A stretch of 64,000 nt of DNA from VRUE01 sp963796705. GTDB taxonomy: Bacteria > Actinomycetota > Thermoleophilia > Solirubrobacterales > 70-9. Made by a program: the position numbers and the translations under genes. Shown here one piece after another: positions 60,582-64,000 of the stretch; within the stretch, counting starts at the first letter, position 1; each line of letters begins with the position of its first letter. The notes beneath the pieces are model-generated. The model had not been told where the DNA came from. It did no database searches and saw only the letters and a list, made by a program, of their open reading frames with translations. The DNA is taken from the NCBI GenBank assembly GCA_963796705.1, contig CAWCMK010000004.1, positions 620,001 through 684,000 of the forward strand. The letters are read 5' to 3'.

Positions 60582-61628
60582 TCACCAGGCGGCTTCGAGC
60601 AGTTGGCGCAGCTCCTCCCTGCCGGGCACTTCCGGGGTGGAGCGCAGTTCCGGCCGGGCAAGGATCGCCTCCAACACCTCATTTACCCGGCCGCTGTCGC
60701 CGCCGATCGCACCGAGACCGGGCGGGTCGCCGCCGAGCTCCAGGATGCGCGCTTCGATCTGCTCGGGCTCGACGCCCAGCACTCCCGCGAGCGCGCCGAT
60801 TTCCTGCGGTGCCCGAGAAGCCATCATGGCCATCGCGCGCGGCAGGACGGCGGCATTCGTCTCGGCGTGAGGTGTACCGAAGACACGGACCAGCGTTTGG
60901 CAGACGACATGGTGCAGACCGAACATCGCGGAGTCGATCGCGTAGCCGCAGAGGATCGCCCCGAAGGCGAGCGCGCCGCGATCGCGATTGGGGCGCTGTT
61001 CGTCGAGGGCGCCGGCGATCAAACCGGCGCCGCGCAGCGCCATGCACCGCGAGACCGGATTGGCGAAGGGGGTGCAGAGGGAATCGGCGCCGTGGGCGAG
61101 TGCGTTCATCGCGCTGGCCCTCAGCGGTCGCTCATCCAAGCCCGTCATCGGGCCCGGGTCGGCGATCACCAAATTCGGTCGGACGAGCGAGGCGACTCGA
61201 TCGTCGGCCCCGGCGGGAACCCGGTGGATGCCCGTCATCTCAGCGCCCGAGAGCGTAGTCGGGATCGCCGCGACCTCGGCCCCGCTGACAGCCGCGATGG
61301 CCTTCGCCGTGTCGATCACCCGACCCCCGCCGAGGGCGACGAGGCGGCGGCCGACGGCGCTGCCGAGCAGCGCCGCGGCCGCGTCGGGCACCGGTCCCGC
61401 GGCCACCCGGTGGACGGCGTGGGCGGCCTCGGCGAGCGCCACCGCGCCTCCGCTGGCGCGCTCCGTGGTAAGGAGCTCGAAGTCGGTGAACCCGTGCTCG
61501 CCGAGCAGTTGCAGCGCCCCTTCAAGGCGCCCCGCACCGAAGAGGACAGTGCGACCCGCGTCTCTCCAGATGAAAGGTGCCCTTTCCGGGAGTCCGACTC
61601 CGTGGCGTCGGTACTCAGCGCGGCTCAC
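60582..61628 (-). CDS. iron-type alcohol dehydrogenase / maleylacetate reductase family
   Basis: The 348-residue product has the GroES-unlike Fe-ADH fold: a nucleotide-binding VALGGGRVIDTAKAIAAVSG, AIPTTLSGAEMTG, and the metal-site region with NALAHGADSL, YAIDSAMFGLHHVVCQTLVR and GTPHAETNAAVLPRAM. These resemble maleylacetate reductases of aromatic degradation. The neighbouring ring-cleaving dioxygenase supports a role in aromatic or quinone breakdown. The genes are 26 bases apart on the same strand. Confidence 0.88.
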   Translation of the reverse strand: MSRAEYRRHGVGLPERAPFIWRDAGRTVLFGAGRLEGALQLLGEHGFTDFELLTTERASGGAVALAEAAHAVHRVAAGPVPDAAAALLGSAVGRRLVALGGGRVIDTAKAIAAVSGAEVAAIPTTLSGAEMTGIHRVPAGADDRVASLVRPNLVIADPGPMTGLDERPLRASAMNALAHGADSLCTPFANPVSRCMALRGAGLIAGALDEQRPNRDRGALAFGAILCGYAIDSAMFGLHHVVCQTLVRVFGTPHAETNAAVLPRAMAMMASRAPQEIGALAGVLGVEPEQIEARILELGGDPPGLGAIGGDSGRVNEVLEAILARPELRSTPEVPGREELRQLLEAAW

Positions 61629-61654
61629 GCTCGCTCGCTCCTGCGCCGGGACGA

Positions 61655-62560
61655 CTAGGCGCGCGGGTTGATGACGGGCCGCAGGTTTGGTTCGACCTCG
61701 GCTCGCAGGTGCTCGAAGTCGGGTGGTAGCGAGAGCTTCTCGCCAAGGCTCTCAAGCGGCTCGTCGACGGTGAACCCGGGACCCAGGGTGGCGATCTCGA
61801 AGAGCACCCCGTTGGGCTCGCGGAAGTAGATCGATTTGAAGTAGAAGCGATCGATCACGGGAGTCGGGCGCGCCCCGCCCGCGATCGCCCGCTGGCGCCA
61901 CTCCCGATGCTCGTCGATGGTCGATGCCCAGGCGACGTGGTGGACGCTGCCGGCGCCCTGCAGGGGAGGCTCCTGCGGTGGTTCGTCGTAGAGGTAGAGC
62001 CCTCCGCGCGCCGCCCCGCGCGCCTCCCAGCCGCCATCGACGGGCCCAAACTCGAGTGCCTCGAGCAGACCGCGACTGGACTCCGGAGCAGCTGCGTAGG
62101 CGCGCACGGCGTCAAAACCGCGCAGCGCCACCTCTGCCGGTACCTCGGGGTGATCTGCGATCAGCGGCTCGTCCTCGACGTCGACGACCCTCAGCTCGTG
62201 CGTGAGCCCCTCGGGGTCGGCGAAGATGAGTCCCTCACCCTCTCGGCGTGCCTCGATCCCGTGAACGGCGAGTCGTTTCTCCCAGAAGTCAAACGCACCA
62301 TCGGAGCCGACGCGCCAGATGATCCGGTGCACGTCGCCAGCGCCCCCCCGGCCGGCCGGCACGCCCGGGAACTCAAAGAAGGTCAGGTCTGATCCGGCGC
62401 TGCCCTTCTCGTCGGCGTAAAAGAGGTGGTAAACGGTGGGCTGGTCCTGGTTAACCGTTTTCTTCACCAGTCGAAGACCCAGTACTCCCGCGTAGAAGTC
62501 GACGTTCTCCTGCGCGTCGGCGGTAATCGCCGTGATGTGGTGGATGCCCTCGAGCTTCAT
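61655..62560 (-). CDS. ring-cleaving dioxygenase of the VOC superfamily (MhqO/MhqA-like)
   Basis: The 301-residue product from ATG 62560 holds two glyoxalase/VOC modules. Metal ligands are visible in GIHHITAITADAQENVDFY and LTFFEFPG (N-module) and in SVHHVAWAST with IYFREPNGVLFEIATLGPG (C-module). This matches MhqO-type hydroquinone dioxygenases. It is followed on the same strand by an Fe-ADH/maleylacetate-reductase-like gene, so a two-step hydroquinone route (cleavage, then reduction) is plausible. Confidence 0.92.
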   Translation of the reverse strand: MKLEGIHHITAITADAQENVDFYAGVLGLRLVKKTVNQDQPTVYHLFYADEKGSAGSDLTFFEFPGVPAGRGGAGDVHRIIWRVGSDGAFDFWEKRLAVHGIEARREGEGLIFADPEGLTHELRVVDVEDEPLIADHPEVPAEVALRGFDAVRAYAAAPESSRGLLEALEFGPVDGGWEARGAARGGLYLYDEPPQEPPLQGAGSVHHVAWASTIDEHREWRQRAIAGGARPTPVIDRFYFKSIYFREPNGVLFEIATLGPGFTVDEPLESLGEKLSLPPDFEHLRAEVEPNLRPVINPRA

Positions 62561-62607
62561 TGACCAGCCCCCTTGGATCGCGTTGCTCACGTATAGCATC
62601 CCTCTGC

Positions 62608-63972
62608 ATGAGTCGCGGGCGCCGCAGGACGGTCAAAGCGTTGGTGCTTGTCGGCGCGATTCTTGCTTTCGTCAGCGTCTTCGCCATCTGGGTTGAACGT
62701 CAGGCGCTGAACACGAGCGACTGGGTCCATACCAGCGACCGCCTGATCCAGAACCAGAAGATCCGCTCGGCCCTGGGCAACTACCTGGTCGACCAGCTCT
62801 ACTCAAGCGTCAACGTCGAAAAGGAACTGAAGGAATTGCTGCCCGGGGAAACGACGCAACTGGCCGGGCCGCTGTCGGGGCTGGTGCGCCAGGTGGCCCC
62901 GGCAGGAGTCGAAAAGGTGCTGGAAACCTCGACCGCGCAGGGACTTTGGGAGGACGCAAACCGGGCTGCCCATGAACAGCTCCTGGCGGTTCTCGAAAAC
63001 AAGAAGGAAGCGGTCGAAACCGGCGAAGGTAAGGTCACCCTCAATCTCGGCAGCCTGGTCACCAACCTTGCGGGCCAGGTTGGGATCGGCAGCAACCTCG
63101 CTGAAAAGCTCCCCGCGGATGCGGGCCAGATAACGATCCTCCGTTCCGACCAGCTGAAGACAGCCCAGAACATCGCCGTCGCGGTCAAGGGCCTGGCGTT
63201 GCTGCTCTCGCTGCTCACCCTCGCGGCCCTTGGAGCAGCCATCTATCTATCGGCGGGCGAACGCTGGGTGACTGTCCTTTATTGCGGCGTCGGGCTCGTC
63301 GCGGCTGGCTTCGCCGTTGTCGTCGCCCGCGAGGTGACCGGAGGAATAGTCGTCGGTCAGCTGGTCTCAAACGAAAACGTGAAGCCCGCCGCCGAAGAAG
63401 CCTGGTCGATCGCCACCTCGCTGATGACCAGCATCGCCACCACGGTGGTCGTCGTCGGCATTCTCTTCGGGCTGGCCGGCTGGCTCGCCTCGCCCACCGG
63501 CAGCGCCCGGGCAACGCGCCGCTTCGTCACCCCTGCCCTGCGCGACCACCCGGCCTACGTCTACACGGGGCTGGCGATCATCGTCGCCATCTACCTGCTC
63601 TCGGCGCCAACTCAGAACCTGCGCTCCTTCCTGACCACGATCGCGATTGCCGGACTGGCCGCCTTCGGCATCCGCGAGCTGCGCCGCCAATCCCAGGAGG
63701 AGAACCCCGACGCGAGCTACGAGGAGTTCTTCGGGAGGACCAGGGAGCGCATGGTTGGCGCCGTGAAGAGCGCCAACATCGGCGAGCGGGCCTCGAAACT
63801 GCGGCTGCCCGAAGTGCGGCGAGCAGCGGAGGTGGGCAGTGGCGATGCTGAGGACGCCCGCCTGGAACGGCTCGAGCGACTCGGCCGGTTGCACGAAGGG
63901 GGGGTCCTAAGCGACGAGGAGTTCGCCGCCGAGAAGGCCAGGGTCCTGGGCGAGGACGATGAGACCTCCTAG
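62608..63972 (+). CDS. multi-span membrane protein with SHOCT tail
   Basis: The 454-residue product starts with a membrane helix (ALVLVGAILAFVSVFAIWVE), has a large outside region to about residue 185 (LPGETTQLAGPLSGLVRQVA), further helices between about 190 and 375, and a cytoplasmic tail ending in a SHOCT motif (LERLGRLHEGGVLSDEEFAA). SHOCT tails occur in many oligomeric or phage-related membrane proteins. Glutamate codons are mostly GAA up to about codon 275 and mostly GAG after it. The function is unknown. Confidence 0.82.
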   Translation: MSRGRRRTVKALVLVGAILAFVSVFAIWVERQALNTSDWVHTSDRLIQNQKIRSALGNYLVDQLYSSVNVEKELKELLPGETTQLAGPLSGLVRQVAPAGVEKVLETSTAQGLWEDANRAAHEQLLAVLENKKEAVETGEGKVTLNLGSLVTNLAGQVGIGSNLAEKLPADAGQITILRSDQLKTAQNIAVAVKGLALLLSLLTLAALGAAIYLSAGERWVTVLYCGVGLVAAGFAVVVAREVTGGIVVGQLVSNENVKPAAEEAWSIATSLMTSIATTVVVVGILFGLAGWLASPTGSARATRRFVTPALRDHPAYVYTGLAIIVAIYLLSAPTQNLRSFLTTIAIAGLAAFGIRELRRQSQEENPDASYEEFFGRTRERMVGAVKSANIGERASKLRLPEVRRAAEVGSGDAEDARLERLERLGRLHEGGVLSDEEFAAEKARVLGEDDETS

Positions 63973-63981
63973 GCTTAACCG

Positions 63982-64000
63982 GTGGAGAAGCCGACCGAGC
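63982..64000 (+). CDS. possible start of next gene, cut by window
   Basis: GTG 63982 lies 10 bases after the SHOCT protein stop and opens a frame (GTG GAG AAG CCG ACC GAG) to the window end. Only six codons are visible, so nothing can be said about the product. Confidence 0.25.

Overview
The window is a contiguous piece of a high-GC bacterial chromosome. Dense packing, many GTG and TTG starts with good ribosome binding sites, and the gene content (wax-ester/triacylglycerol synthase, several acyl-CoA dehydrogenases, an F420/LLM-type oxidoreductase, delta-60 and cell-wall-binding repeats, AddAB-type recombination nuclease, ECF sigma factor) suggest an actinobacterium, most likely of the Thermoleophilia/Solirubrobacterales group. 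That placement is an inference from gene families; no rRNA or tRNA gene was seen.

Layout. 1-1455: three genes of a membrane-protein cluster on the minus strand, cut by the window edge and containing one apparent frameshift. 1525-8181: housekeeping and envelope genes (a heme-oxygenase-like protein, a thioredoxin-fold protein without CXXC, IspH, wax ester synthase, FxsA, a secreted phosphodiester glycosidase, a lipoprotein). 8210-12148: an accessory segment bounded by two 83-bp direct repeats that contain the 3' end of a DUF59 iron-sulfur assembly gene. It carries a cytochrome P450, a divergent TetR regulator and two NTF2-fold proteins, and lies against a drug-transporter gene cut after about 86 codons. 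12107-16800: the DUF59 gene, an acetyltransferase, a HAD hydrolase and two exported beta-propeller proteins. 16851-24793: AddB- and AddA-like subunits of a recombination helicase-nuclease, then exonuclease VII (xseA/xseB), a compact DNA-repair block. 24763-30305: HxlR regulator with its own operator, a MarP-like membrane protease, a penicillin-binding protein, a lipoprotein, an SRPBCC protein, an FHA protein and a coiled-coil protein.

30306-40393 is amino-acid metabolism: the large glutamate synthase subunit, then lysA-hom-thrC-thrB with overlapping starts and stops. Between them lie a cupin gene and a decayed SnoaL-like pseudogene. 40431-48380 holds envelope and export genes (a repeat-rich anchored protein, a CDF metal exporter, a beta-helix protein, a cell-wall-binding-repeat protein), one acyl-CoA dehydrogenase, a metallo-beta-lactamase and an alkyltransferase-like DNA-repair protein. 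48377-53986 is a fatty-acid or related acyl-CoA catabolic cluster (LLM oxidoreductase, two acyl-CoA dehydrogenases, thiolase, 3-hydroxyacyl-CoA dehydrogenase).

The same palindrome, TTGACTGGTCAGTCA, lies before the thiolase gene and before the separate acyl-CoA dehydrogenase gene 7 kb away, which points to one TetR-type regulator controlling both. 54063-63972 ends the window with a CBS/CNNM membrane protein, a metal/cobalamin-binding protein, a rhomboid protease, an ECF sigma factor with a small membrane partner, an in-frame fusion of a PlsC-type acyltransferase to glycerol-3-phosphate dehydrogenase, an iron-type alcohol dehydrogenase, a ring-cleaving dioxygenase and a SHOCT-tailed membrane protein.

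No phage, CRISPR array or recognisable anti-phage system was found. The most unusual items are the repeat-bounded P450 segment, the PlsC-GpsA fusion and the shared TetR operator pair.
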